A program made the translations under genes and the position numbers. The notes under the pieces are model-generated. The model had not been told where the DNA came from. It saw only the letters and a list, made by a program, of their open reading frames with translations, and searched no databases. A stretch of 64,000 nucleotides of DNA from Cupriavidus sp. MP-37 (GTDB lineage Bacteria; Pseudomonadota; Gammaproteobacteria; Burkholderiales; Burkholderiaceae): NCBI RefSeq assembly GCF_020618415.1, contig NZ_CP085345.1, forward strand, positions 1,612,001 through 1,676,000. The letters are read 5' to 3'. Shown here one piece after another: positions 51,115-58,377 of the stretch (position 1 is its first letter; the number at the start of each line of letters is the position of its first letter).

Positions 51115-51774
51115 CTATTGCTCAATCAAAGACAACACTTCATCGACCATCATGTCGACCTCCTGCACCGCCTCGCGCGCGCCTGCGACGCCATGGACGG
51201 TGCAGCCGATCGCCTGGCATTCGCGAAACGCCGATCGCGAGCCGATCATCGAATTCAACAACGGGACGTCGCCATCATCACCCAGGATTTCAATCGCCTG
51301 GCGTGCGATCGACACCCGGCGCTGGACCATATTGGCCATGACGCGGATCAGCAGCGATTCGTTCTGTACCTGGGCGTGCTGGGCCAGCGTCTTGGCGGCC
51401 ACGGCCGCCCACAGGTCCGGCGGGGACGGTACGACGGGAATGATGGCAAGGTCGGAGATCAGCAACGCGCTGGATGGCGCCGCCGAATGGACGGCCGGCG
51501 GGCAATCGACCACGATGTAGTCATAATCCTGGACGAATTTGCGGACCTCGCGGTGCATGGCACCACCAGATGGCGCCAGGCCGATTACCGACGCCGGAAA
51601 CGGCCGTTCATCGCTGGCCTGGGCCGCCCACCGGGTGGCGGTGCCTTGTTCGTCCATGTCGACCAGCATCGAGCGCGCACCACGCAGGCCCAGCGTGCCG
51701 GCAAGATGCATGCTGACCGTGGTCTTGCCGCAACCGCCTTTCTGGTTAAAGACCGTAATGATTTTGGCTGGCAC
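51115..51774 (-). CDS. parA: ParA-family partition ATPase
   Basis: 219 residues. Deviant Walker A: TVFNQKGGCGKTTVSMHLAG; Walker A' segment SMLVDMDEQGTATRW; Walker B DYIVVDCPPAVHSAAPSSAL. A short (type Ib-like, or small chromosomal-type) ParA without an N-terminal DNA-binding helix-turn-helix. First gene of the parAB operon; the palindromic element 51784-51799 sits 10 bp before its start, in the right place for autorepression by ParB. Confidence 0.93.
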   Translation of the reverse strand: MPAKIITVFNQKGGCGKTTVSMHLAGTLGLRGARSMLVDMDEQGTATRWAAQASDERPFPASVIGLAPSGGAMHREVRKFVQDYDYIVVDCPPAVHSAAPSSALLISDLAIIPVVPSPPDLWAAVAAKTLAQHAQVQNESLLIRVMANMVQRRVSIARQAIEILGDDGDVPLLNSMIGSRSAFRECQAIGCTVHGVAGAREAVQEVDMMVDEVLSLIEQ

Positions 51775-51783
51775 GCGACCTCT

Positions 51784-51799
51784 CTTTCAGCGCTGAAAG
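51784..51799. promoter_or_regulatory. Candidate parS / parAB operator
   Basis: CTTTCAGCGCTGAAAG, a perfect 16-bp palindrome directly upstream of parA, sharing a 14-bp core with 50935-50948. The 16-bp palindromic form is like parS sites of secondary chromosomes in Burkholderia. Confidence 0.65.
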
Positions 51800-52150
51800 C
51801 GCGGTTGATTCTTAAGGCGCAACTGTAGCCAAAACAAGGTGACGTATCAACCGTTTTCCAATTTAACAAAATTTGTGTTTCGACTCGAGGAATGCGCAAA
51901 TGTCGCCCCGAGGCCTGAAAACACGCAAGACGGTAAAATTGCTTGAAAATCCGGGCGGAATGTGCCTAAAGTATCTGTAGTGCGCATTACGCCGCACATG
52001 ACACCGTAATCCAAAGTGGTTATGATGCGCGCTACAGTCGAGTCAAGTCGTGTCACCTCGTCGGCTTCCGTTCGGTATCTACGAGAACTCAACGTGCTTG
52101 AACGGTTGTTTGCGTTGTGTACAAGAACTTGCTTCGAAAAGGAAATTCCT
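51800..52150. other. parA-cspA divergent region and cspA leader
   Basis: About 350 bp, AT-rich at 51830-51960 (ttccaatttaacaaaatttg; gacggtaaaattgcttgaaa), probably bearing the parA promoter and the cspA promoter. Cold-shock genes usually have long structured leaders; the region 52000-52150 up to the ribosome-binding site (aggaaattcct) fits that pattern. No gene recognised. Confidence 0.5.
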
Positions 52151-52354
52151 ATGGCAACCGGTACGGTCAAGTGGTTCAACGAGACCAAGGGCTTTGGCTT
52201 CATTACCCCGGACGACGGTGGTGCAGATCTGTTCGCGCACTTCTCGGAAATCCAGGGCTCGGGCTTCAAGACCCTGAAGGACGGGCAGCGCGTGACGTTT
52301 GAAGTCAAGCAAGGCCCGAAGGGCCTGCAGGCTTCGGCGATCAAGCCGGCCTGA
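52151..52354 (+). CDS. CspA-family cold-shock protein 1
   Basis: 67 residues. [20 protein letters not shown] and [20 protein letters not shown] carry RNP1 (KGFGFI) and RNP2 (DLFAHFS), followed by [20 protein letters not shown]. An RNA/ssDNA chaperone. Start at 52151 after ggaaattcct. A bidirectional terminator follows at 52406-52438. It lies between parA and rep and has a paralogue on the other side of the origin. Confidence 0.93.
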   Translation: MATGTVKWFNETKGFGFITPDDGGADLFAHFSEIQGSGFKTLKDGQRVTFEVKQGPKGLQASAIKPA

Positions 52355-52405
52355 TCCAGTCTCGGCTGACCTCTCCCCCGCCGCGACGCGTTCGTGGCGG
52401 GCAAC

Positions 52406-52438
52406 AAAAAAGGCAAGCGTTTCGCGCTTGCCTTTTTT
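52406..52438. terminator. Bidirectional intrinsic terminator (csp / rep)
   Basis: aaaaaaggcaagcg, short loop, then cgcttgcctttttt. T-runs in both directions, so it stops both the plus-strand csp gene and the convergent minus-strand rep gene. Confidence 0.9.
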
Positions 52439-52468
52439 GCATCCGGGCCGCTCCGCCCGGAGTGCGTT

Positions 52469-53563
52469 TCAACCCAGCTTGCGCACGCTGGTGCGCGACG
52501 GCTGCAGGATCAGCGCCTTGGACGAATCCGCGTCCACCTTGGCACCGGGGTATACCACCAGCACGTCCTTAAGCGCTTTGCGGAACAGTGCCCGGAACTT
52601 GCGTTCGCTTTCGGTTTCCGTGCCGAACTGCATCTGCAGCGCTTCCCAAGGGATCTCGGTGCGGCGCTGGATCGTAAAGAACCGGTAAGTCAGCCACGAA
52701 TACACGTCGAGCGCGAACGGCGACTGCTTGAGGGCCTTCAGCGCGCGCATGTCCACCGGCACCGGCCGGTTGACCAGCTCGTTGAAGAACGGTTCGGACA
52801 GCACCACGAAGCTTTCGAACATCGAGCCCTGGCCCGGCTGCATCGGATCCCACCAGGTCGACAGCTGATCGGCCAGCAGGTAGCCCACGCGGTCGATCGA
52901 CAGCGGCTCGTGGTTGGGATTCTGGTTCTGGCTCGGCGTCGACTTGTTCTGCACGATGGCGATCGTCGCCGAGAACAGGCGGATCATCTGCTGGCGTACC
53001 AGCGTCATGGTGCCGCGCTTGCCGCCGGTGGCCATCGGGATGCCGAGGTTGTACATGAACTCGGACAGCGAGTTTCCAAGCGAGATACGCCGGTCTTCCA
53101 CCGTGCCGGTGAATTCGCCGCGCTTTTTCTTCGCCATGATCTCCTTGCCGATCCAGGCCAGCATCAGGCGCGGATAGGAGCCGTACGGATATCCCAGCGA
53201 CACCGTCTCCGAAACCAGCTTCTGGCGCCCGTTGGAGGCGCGCTCGGAGCGTTGCTGCGTGAAATAGCCCGGCTGGATCATCAGCGAAATATTGCCGCTG
53301 GTGCGGGTCCAGACCGGCGGCGCGCCCTTGGGCGCGCGATAGGGCAGCGTGACCTGGACGCTGGCCCGGCTGAGGAAGCCGACCTCGCCGCTTTGCCAGG
53401 CGTCTTCCCGCTCCATGGCCTGCGCCTCGTCGAACAGGCGCTGGAATTTCTCGGACGGAACCAGGTTGTTCTCGTTGCCGGGAACAATGATGCGGGAGGG
53501 TTCGGCGTCCAGGTCGAGGACGCTTCGATCCCCCGTGGCGGCCGGGGAGCGTTTGATGGGCAT
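52469..53563 (-). CDS. rep: Replication initiator protein (plasmid RepA family)
   Basis: 364 residues from ATG 53563 (MPIKRSPAATGDRSVLDLDA). The central part LVSETVSLGYPYGSYPRLML then AWIGKEIMAKKKRGEFTGTV and LGNSLSEFMYNLGIPMATGG matches the RepA_C (plasmid-encoded RepA) family, and TYRFFTIQRRTEIPWEALQM plus FRKALKDVLVVYPGAKVDAD continue it. The protein would bind the iterons that start ~280 bp upstream (53840). An outlying copy of the box (53617-53633) sits 54 bp upstream of the start, consistent with autorepression. It is the initiator for this replicon. Confidence 0.9.
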   Translation of the reverse strand: MPIKRSPAATGDRSVLDLDAEPSRIIVPGNENNLVPSEKFQRLFDEAQAMEREDAWQSGEVGFLSRASVQVTLPYRAPKGAPPVWTRTSGNISLMIQPGYFTQQRSERASNGRQKLVSETVSLGYPYGSYPRLMLAWIGKEIMAKKKRGEFTGTVEDRRISLGNSLSEFMYNLGIPMATGGKRGTMTLVRQQMIRLFSATIAIVQNKSTPSQNQNPNHEPLSIDRVGYLLADQLSTWWDPMQPGQGSMFESFVVLSEPFFNELVNRPVPVDMRALKALKQSPFALDVYSWLTYRFFTIQRRTEIPWEALQMQFGTETESERKFRALFRKALKDVLVVYPGAKVDADSSKALILQPSRTSVRKLG

Positions 53564-53616
53564 AGTGGCTTGCTTCGGATTACCCGCCTTTGTACTCGAA
53601 GCCGCAAAGCTTGTCA

Positions 53617-53633
53617 CGCAGAAACAGGTACAC
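53617..53633 (-). repeat. Origin-type box at the rep promoter
   Basis: cgcagaaacaggtacac on the plus strand: one box in minus orientation, 54 bp before the rep start codon. A good place for initiator autorepression. Confidence 0.65.
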
Positions 53634-53787
53634 AAGCAACCGCATTGCTCGCGGGGTTCTTGCCAGCCGGGAGGATCTAATGGCTGGTCGCATGGTGGCG
53701 GACGGTGGGCAACCCGGCAGGGTTGTCCACGGTTCGCCAGCCATCAGCTACCAGTAAACGATATCGATACGGGTTAACTACTTGTAA

Positions 53788-53799
53788 ACCGTATACGTG
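53788..53799. promoter_or_regulatory. ACCGTATACGTG element, copy 1
   Basis: Identical dodecamer also at 54436-54447; its core CGTATACG is a perfect palindrome. The two copies bracket the phased iterons and a string of boxes. Possible second protein-binding site of the origin. Confidence 0.4.
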
Positions 53800-53839
53800 A
53801 AGCCAGGCCCGTTGATTCGTAAGGGGAAATCACCGCCCG

Positions 53840-53945
53840 GCGAACCAGATTCTGCGGCGATCCGTACCCGATTCAGCGAAGGACCGAACCCGAATCTGCG
53901 ACCACCCGAACCTGTATCTGCGGCCGGGGCGAACCGGATTCTGCG
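53840..53945 (+). repeat. Phased iteron array, five copies (22-23 bp period)
   Basis: Five directly repeated 17-bp boxes start at 53840, 53862, 53884, 53906 and 53929. Sequences vary (gcgaaccagattctgcg; ccgtacccgattcagcg; ccgaacccgaatctgcg; ccgaacctgtatctgcg; gcgaaccggattctgcg). The two-turn phasing is the classic arrangement of RepA iterons in an origin. Confidence 0.85.
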
Positions 53946-54086
53946 GGGATAACACGCGTCGCCCACAGGCTTCTCCACAGGCCAGACCGCGCAAAGCGTA
54001 CCCGATTCTGCGAGATCGTTGCCTGCCAGGCGTGCCGAGTCGCAGGTTCCCGTCCAAAAACGGTGGATAACTACGCCGGCAGGCGG

Positions 54087-54095
54087 TTATCCACG
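54087..54095 (+). promoter_or_regulatory. DnaA-box-like site TTATCCACG
   Basis: One mismatch from TTATCCACA; a second site in the opposite orientation lies at 54062-54070 (GGTGGATAA) and a third at 54696-54704 (TGTGGATAG). Host DnaA assistance is usual at iteron origins. Confidence 0.5.
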
Positions 54096-54435
54096 CAGAA
54101 ACAAGTTCGCGTCCGCGCACCCAGTTGGCGCTCCGGCCCGCGCTGCGTACCGATTTCTGCGAAAACCCTGGTCAAAGCGTACCCGTTTCTGCGCTGGCCT
54201 CAAGTCGACTGCATCCGGCGGCGCCAGCGTACCTGTTTCTGCGGCGTACCCATTTCTGCGCCGGGCCCTGGCGGCCGGTTTCATCTCGCGCGTACCTGTT
54301 TCTGCGGGCACGGAAGATGGTGCAGCCGTTTGATGCGTACCCGTTTCTGCGTTGCGGCCGCCTGAATTTTGCGCGGAGCTTCCACCAAGTTTCCATTATA
54401 GCAGCGCATTAGCCAAAAAGCTAGTACTCACACCC

Positions 54436-54447
54436 ACCGTATACGTG
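54436..54447. promoter_or_regulatory. ACCGTATACGTG element, copy 2
   Basis: Same dodecamer as 53788-53799, next to the AT-rich stretch 54375-54430. Confidence 0.4.
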
Positions 54448-55064
54448 TTGAAACACGGTCGTTGCACCGGCGTACCCATTTCTGCGGATCCGTCGAGAGA
54501 ACCCTGGCATGCATAACGACCCGGATGGCGATGATTCGCCGAGGCGTACCTGTTTCTGCGGACGCGCGTGCCAGCCAAGGGGCGCAAATCCGTACCCGAT
54601 TCTGCGAACGCACCGGCGCGGCGAGGCCCCGCAGCCGGCTTCCGCGTTGCAACAGGGCGCGTACCCGTTTCTGCGCCGGCCGCCGAGTCCGGTCATGTGG
54701 ATAGATCAGGGCCTGGACGGCGCATCGAAGGGCAGGCAGACACAAAAAAATATTTCGCGGCGTACCCGTTTCTGCGTGGCCAGGCGAGGCAGGGCCCGAG
54801 GCGGCGGAGTCATGCGTACCTGTTTCTGCGTCGCTGATTGCCGGAATGGGGAGGTTCAGCGGATGGGCCGTACCCGTTTCTGCGAGCTGCGGCGAAGCCT
54901 CCTGTCGCTTTGCGGCGCAGCATTGCGTACCCGTTTCTGCGAAACGGGGCGATGCGCTGACGTGCGGCTCCCGGCAGGCAGGACAGGCAGGGGAGAGGGA
55001 AGGGCGTGAAGAACGGCCGCGGCGAACAGGGCCGGAAACCGGGGCCGCGCGGTGACGCTGCGGC

Positions 55065-55096
55065 AGAAAACAAAAAACCCCGCCTGGGGCGGGGTT
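55065..55096 (-). terminator. Intrinsic terminator of csp 2
   Basis: aaccccgcc-tgg-ggcggggtt stem at 55076-55096; on the minus strand it is followed by a T-rich run (55065-55075). Ends the minus-strand csp transcript. Confidence 0.85.
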
Positions 55097-55138
55097 CTAC
55101 GCTGTGCGGCGCACACTGAGTGCGCCGGCGGTCAACGC

Positions 55139-55342
55139 TTACAGCGGGGTGATGTTCGCGGCCTGCAGGCCCTTCGGGCCATTCTTGACTTCGAACTGCA
55201 CGCGCTGGTTTTCCTGCAGCGACTTGAAGCCGTCGGCACGGATTTCCGAGAAATGGGCGAAGAGGTCGTCACCACCCGCGTCCGGCTTGATGAAGCCGAA
55301 GCCCTTGGCGTCGTTGAACCACTTGACGATACCGGTTTGCAT
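55139..55342 (-). CDS. CspA-family cold-shock protein 2
   Basis: 67 residues. [40 protein letters not shown], then [23 protein letters not shown]1 and RNP2 are intact. Start ATG at 55342. Transcribed away from the azgA-like gene and toward the origin. Its paralogue is at 52151, on the other side of rep and the iterons. Intergenic 55343-55757 has no further gene that I can support. Confidence 0.93.
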   Translation of the reverse strand: MQTGIVKWFNDAKGFGFIKPDAGGDDLFAHFSEIRADGFKSLQENQRVQFEVKNGPKGLQAANITPL

Positions 55343-55757
55343 GATTTGCTTTCCAGAAAAAGGACAGAAAAGATCGCATGACGAAAACGCCATCCGACAC
55401 GGGGAACTCAAGGAAAGGACACCATGGACAACCGAAGTACCAGACGGTGGCTAACGAATGAACTGTTGCCTCGTCGCTTGAATCTAGGCGGGTTTATACG
55501 GGGGATTGCGGCCAGCGTCAAGATAGGGCCGGCCCCATGCCGCGCGCCACCCCGGGCTCGCGCGCCGCATGCACGTCGTGGGATCATCACGCCTTTTGCA
55601 TGTTGCTTATTCGTGCCCGCCGTGACGGCGCCGGGCCGGCCGGTACAGAGTACGCTTGCCGATCTGGTCGTGCGCGGGGATGGCCGAGCCGCCCGGCACC
55701 TGTACCGCGCCACGGGCCGCGCCGCAGCGGACACGATAAGACACCAGGAGACCATTC

Positions 55758-57122
55758 ATGTCGATGCCGGATCCCGCTTCCAAGCCGGGTACCTCCAACC
55801 CCGCCGCGCCCCAGGCCGCGCCGTCGCTGCTCGAGCGGGTATTCAGGCTGCGCGAGCACCATACCGATGTCCGTACCGAGATCCTGGCCGGCATCACCAC
55901 GTTCCTGACGATGGCGTACATCATCTTCGTCAACCCCTCCATCCTCGGCGATGCGGGCATGCCCAAGGACGCGGTGTTTGTCGCCACCTGCGTGGCCGCG
56001 GCGATCGGCACGCTGATCATGGGCTTCTACGCCAACTATCCGATCGCGATGGCGCCCGGCATGGGGCTGAACGCGTATTTCGCCTACACGGTGGTCAAGG
56101 GCATGGGCTTCCCCTGGGAAGCGGCGCTGGGCGCGGTCTTCATCTCCGGCTGCCTGTTCCTGCTGGTGACGCTGTTCCGCGTGCGCGAGATGATCGTCAA
56201 TGGCATCCCGCACTCGATCCGCGTGGCGATCACCGCCGGCATCGGCTTGTTCCTGGCCATCGTGGCGCTGAAGAACGCCGGCATCGTCACCGCCAGCCCG
56301 GCCACGCTCGTGACCATCGGTGACCTGCACCAGCCGTCGGCGGTGCTGGCGATCATCGGCTTCTTCGTGATCGTGGCGCTCGACCACCTGCGCGTGAAGG
56401 GCGCCATCCTGATCGGCATCCTGCTTACCACGCTGCTCAGTTTCGCCTTTGCCGGCAACACCTTCCACGGTGTCTTCTCGGCGCCGCCGTCGCTCAGCCC
56501 GACGCTGTTCAAGCTCGATATCTCCGCGGCATTGTCGATCGGCATCATCAACGTGGTGCTGGTGTTCTTCCTGGTGGAGCTGTTCGATGCGACCGGCACG
56601 CTGATGGGCGTCGCCAACCGCGCGGGCCTGCTCAAGGCCGGCAAGATGGACCGGCTCAACAAGGCGCTGATGGCCGACAGCACCGCCATCATGGCGGGCT
56701 CGTTCCTGGGCACGTCGTCGACCACCGCGTACATCGAAAGCGCCTCGGGCGTGCAGGCGGGCGGACGTACCGGCCTGACCGCGGTGACGGTGGCGGTGCT
56801 GTTTCTCGCGGCGCTGTTCATCGCGCCGCTGGCGGGAACGGTGCCCGCCTATGCCACCGCGCCGGCGCTGTTGTATGTGTCGTGCCTGATGTTGCGCGAA
56901 CTGCTGGAAATCGACTGGAACGACGTCACCGAGGTGGTGCCCGCGGTGATGACGGCGCTCGGCATGCCGTTCACCTATTCCGTCGCCAACGGCGTGGCGT
57001 TCGGCTTTATCAGCTATGCGGCGCTCAAGCTGCTGACCGGGCGCGCACGCAGCGTGCCGGTGATGGTGTGGATCATTGCCGCCGTCTTTATCTTCAAGTT
57101 TTATTACCTTCCGGGACACTGA
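55758..57122 (+). CDS. Purine (hypoxanthine/guanine) permease, AzgA-type NCS2
   Basis: 454 residues with ~13 transmembrane segments. EILAGITTFLTMAYIIFVNP, PIAMAPGMGLNAYFAYTVVK, LVELFDATGTLMGVANRAGL and LGTSSTTAYIESASGVQAGG are the conserved motifs of the AzgA/PbuG branch of nucleobase:cation symporters, including the ESASG substrate-site region. Imports purine bases; a guanine-deaminase-like enzyme lies at 3636. Ends with an intrinsic terminator. Start at 55758 (MSMPDPASK); MPDP at 55764 is an alternative. Confidence 0.9.
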   Translation: MSMPDPASKPGTSNPAAPQAAPSLLERVFRLREHHTDVRTEILAGITTFLTMAYIIFVNPSILGDAGMPKDAVFVATCVAAAIGTLIMGFYANYPIAMAPGMGLNAYFAYTVVKGMGFPWEAALGAVFISGCLFLLVTLFRVREMIVNGIPHSIRVAITAGIGLFLAIVALKNAGIVTASPATLVTIGDLHQPSAVLAIIGFFVIVALDHLRVKGAILIGILLTTLLSFAFAGNTFHGVFSAPPSLSPTLFKLDISAALSIGIINVVLVFFLVELFDATGTLMGVANRAGLLKAGKMDRLNKALMADSTAIMAGSFLGTSSTTAYIESASGVQAGGRTGLTAVTVAVLFLAALFIAPLAGTVPAYATAPALLYVSCLMLRELLEIDWNDVTEVVPAVMTALGMPFTYSVANGVAFGFISYAALKLLTGRARSVPVMVWIIAAVFIFKFYYLPGH

Positions 57123-57151
57123 CCGCGCGGACCGCGGCAGCACCTGATAGC

Positions 57152-57178
57152 AAGGCGGCCCAGGGGCCGCCTTTTTTG
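57152..57178 (+). terminator. Intrinsic terminator of the purine permease gene
   Basis: aaggcggcc-cagg-ggccgcctt (9-bp stem) followed by a T-run. Confidence 0.9.
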
Positions 57179-57216
57179 TCGCCATGGCAAACCAGCGTCG
57201 CGCTCCGCCCGCTGCC

Positions 57217-57359
57217 GCGTACCCGTTTCTGCGAGCAAACGATTGTGCGCGGCCGGCTTGGCGTACCCGATTCTGCGTGCAGGCCCGGACTGTCGGCGCA
57301 GCACTGCAGCGACTCATGTCCCTGCCGCGGTGGGGTGTCGGAGCGTACCCGATTCTGCG
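57217..57359 (+). repeat. Three outlying origin-type boxes
   Basis: Boxes at 57217-57233, 57261-57277 and 57343-57359 (gcgtacccgtttctgcg and gcgtacccgattctgcg twice) in the ~660-bp gap between the permease gene and the next gene, ~2.3 kb from the last core box. The rest of this gap (57360-57781) shows no further element. Confidence 0.8.
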
Positions 57360-57781
57360 TAGTATGGTTGCGCCATATGCGCACTGGGGCACGCTCTGGC
57401 GTGCCGCTGCCCGCGCTCTCGCGTGTGTGCGCGAGGGCTCATACCAATGGATGAGATTGGCTGTAAGTCACCCACTCGGGGCTGGACAAACCGCCGCAAA
57501 TGCACTGAACTATAGGCGTGGCAAAGAGGGGCGCGGCAAGCGCCCCTTCTTGACTCCGGTGTATGCGGCAGGGTGCCGGAGCCAGGCCGAAAGCGCGTCG
57601 GCGCAATGCGCCAGGGCGGCAGCGCCTTCGGGACAGAGATCGTCAATATCGATGACGGCGCCGTCCACAATCCGGGAGCGTGCGGACAACATGCGCGCCA
57701 CGCAGACAAGAAAATTCCAAGACTGAAAAGTGGTAAACGTAGACGTGCAGTGCCGGGGGATGTTGTTCAACGGGGATAATC

Positions 57782-58252
57782 ATGACCGCAGGAGAGATCC
57801 GGCGACCCGTCATCGGGCCTGTCAGGGAGTCCAGTAACCGATCCATCCAATCTATGCGTCCAGCCTGGGCTGCCGTGGGGGAGGCTGCAGGCGAGGTGCC
57901 CGCCAAGCGGTTCGTGAGGGACGCTGTCAGCGCGGAGGTTGACGCCCTGCTCGCCGACGACAGCGAACTCAGTGACAGCGCCCGTGCGGCCGTGTCCAAC
58001 CTGCTGCGCCGCCATCGGTTGCTCGAGGGGGAACTGGCGCGCCAGCGCGCGCTGCTGCAGGAATGGATCCTGAGCCAGCTGACCTACAAGACGCTCTACT
58101 TTCAATACTCCGGCCAGTCGCCGCAGGCGCCGCGCGTGGAGTTGATGCGCGAGAAGGAGACCGTGCGGCGGCGCATCCGCGAGCAGCTTCAGTCGGGGAC
58201 GGATTACCTCGCCACGCCTGATGAATCCACCCGCAGTCTGTCCAGCTCGTGA
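57782..58252 (+). CDS. Hypothetical protein (156 aa), partner of sigma-54 activator gene
   Basis: 156 residues, mostly helical: VSAEVDALLADDSELSDSAR, NLLRRHRLLEGELARQRALL, MREKETVRRRIREQLQSGTD. No signal peptide, no known domain. ggataatc precedes the ATG, a weak ribosome-binding site. It lies 125 bp upstream of the sigma-54-dependent activator gene on the same strand, so the two may form a unit. Function unknown. Confidence 0.55.
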   Translation: MTAGEIRRPVIGPVRESSNRSIQSMRPAWAAVGEAAGEVPAKRFVRDAVSAEVDALLADDSELSDSARAAVSNLLRRHRLLEGELARQRALLQEWILSQLTYKTLYFQYSGQSPQAPRVELMREKETVRRRIREQLQSGTDYLATPDESTRSLSSS

Positions 58253-58377
58253 CACCGACGTCGACCGCGGGCCCATGCCCGCAGCCAGTTCAGCCCCACC
58301 GTCCGCCACGGACGCGCGCCGCTGCGGCGGCCACGGGTGCCGGCACCAAGAACAAGCCTAACGTCCGGGAGATCGTG

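Larger units (their letters stand above)
53996..54941. repeat. Irregularly spaced origin boxes, 16 copies
   Basis: Boxes start at 53996, 54094 (minus orientation), 54145, 54177, 54227, 54244, 54290, 54335, 54470, 54544, 54590, 54659, 54760, 54814, 54868 and 54925. Consensus gcgtacccgtttctgcg with C/T at position 8 and g/a at 9, t/a at 10. Two (54227, 54244) are exactly adjacent. Closer to the strong consensus than the phased five. Confidence 0.85.
53564..55060. other. Replication origin region
   Basis: Non-coding ~1.5 kb between rep and the second csp gene. Contains the phased iterons (53840-53945), 16 more boxes to 54941, DnaA-box-like sites (54062-54070, 54087-54095, 54696-54704), two copies of ACCGTATACGTG, and AT-rich stretches near 53740-53800, 54375-54440 and 54740-54760 (a potential unwinding element). 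No protein-coding gene is credible: the many short frames here are artefacts of the repeats. Confidence 0.85.

Noticed and set aside
53840..54941. CRISPR array
   Set aside because: The repeats are only 17 bp, spacing is irregular (some adjacent, some >100 bp), one is inverted, and no cas genes are near. Rep gene, parAB and DnaA-like sites point to an origin.
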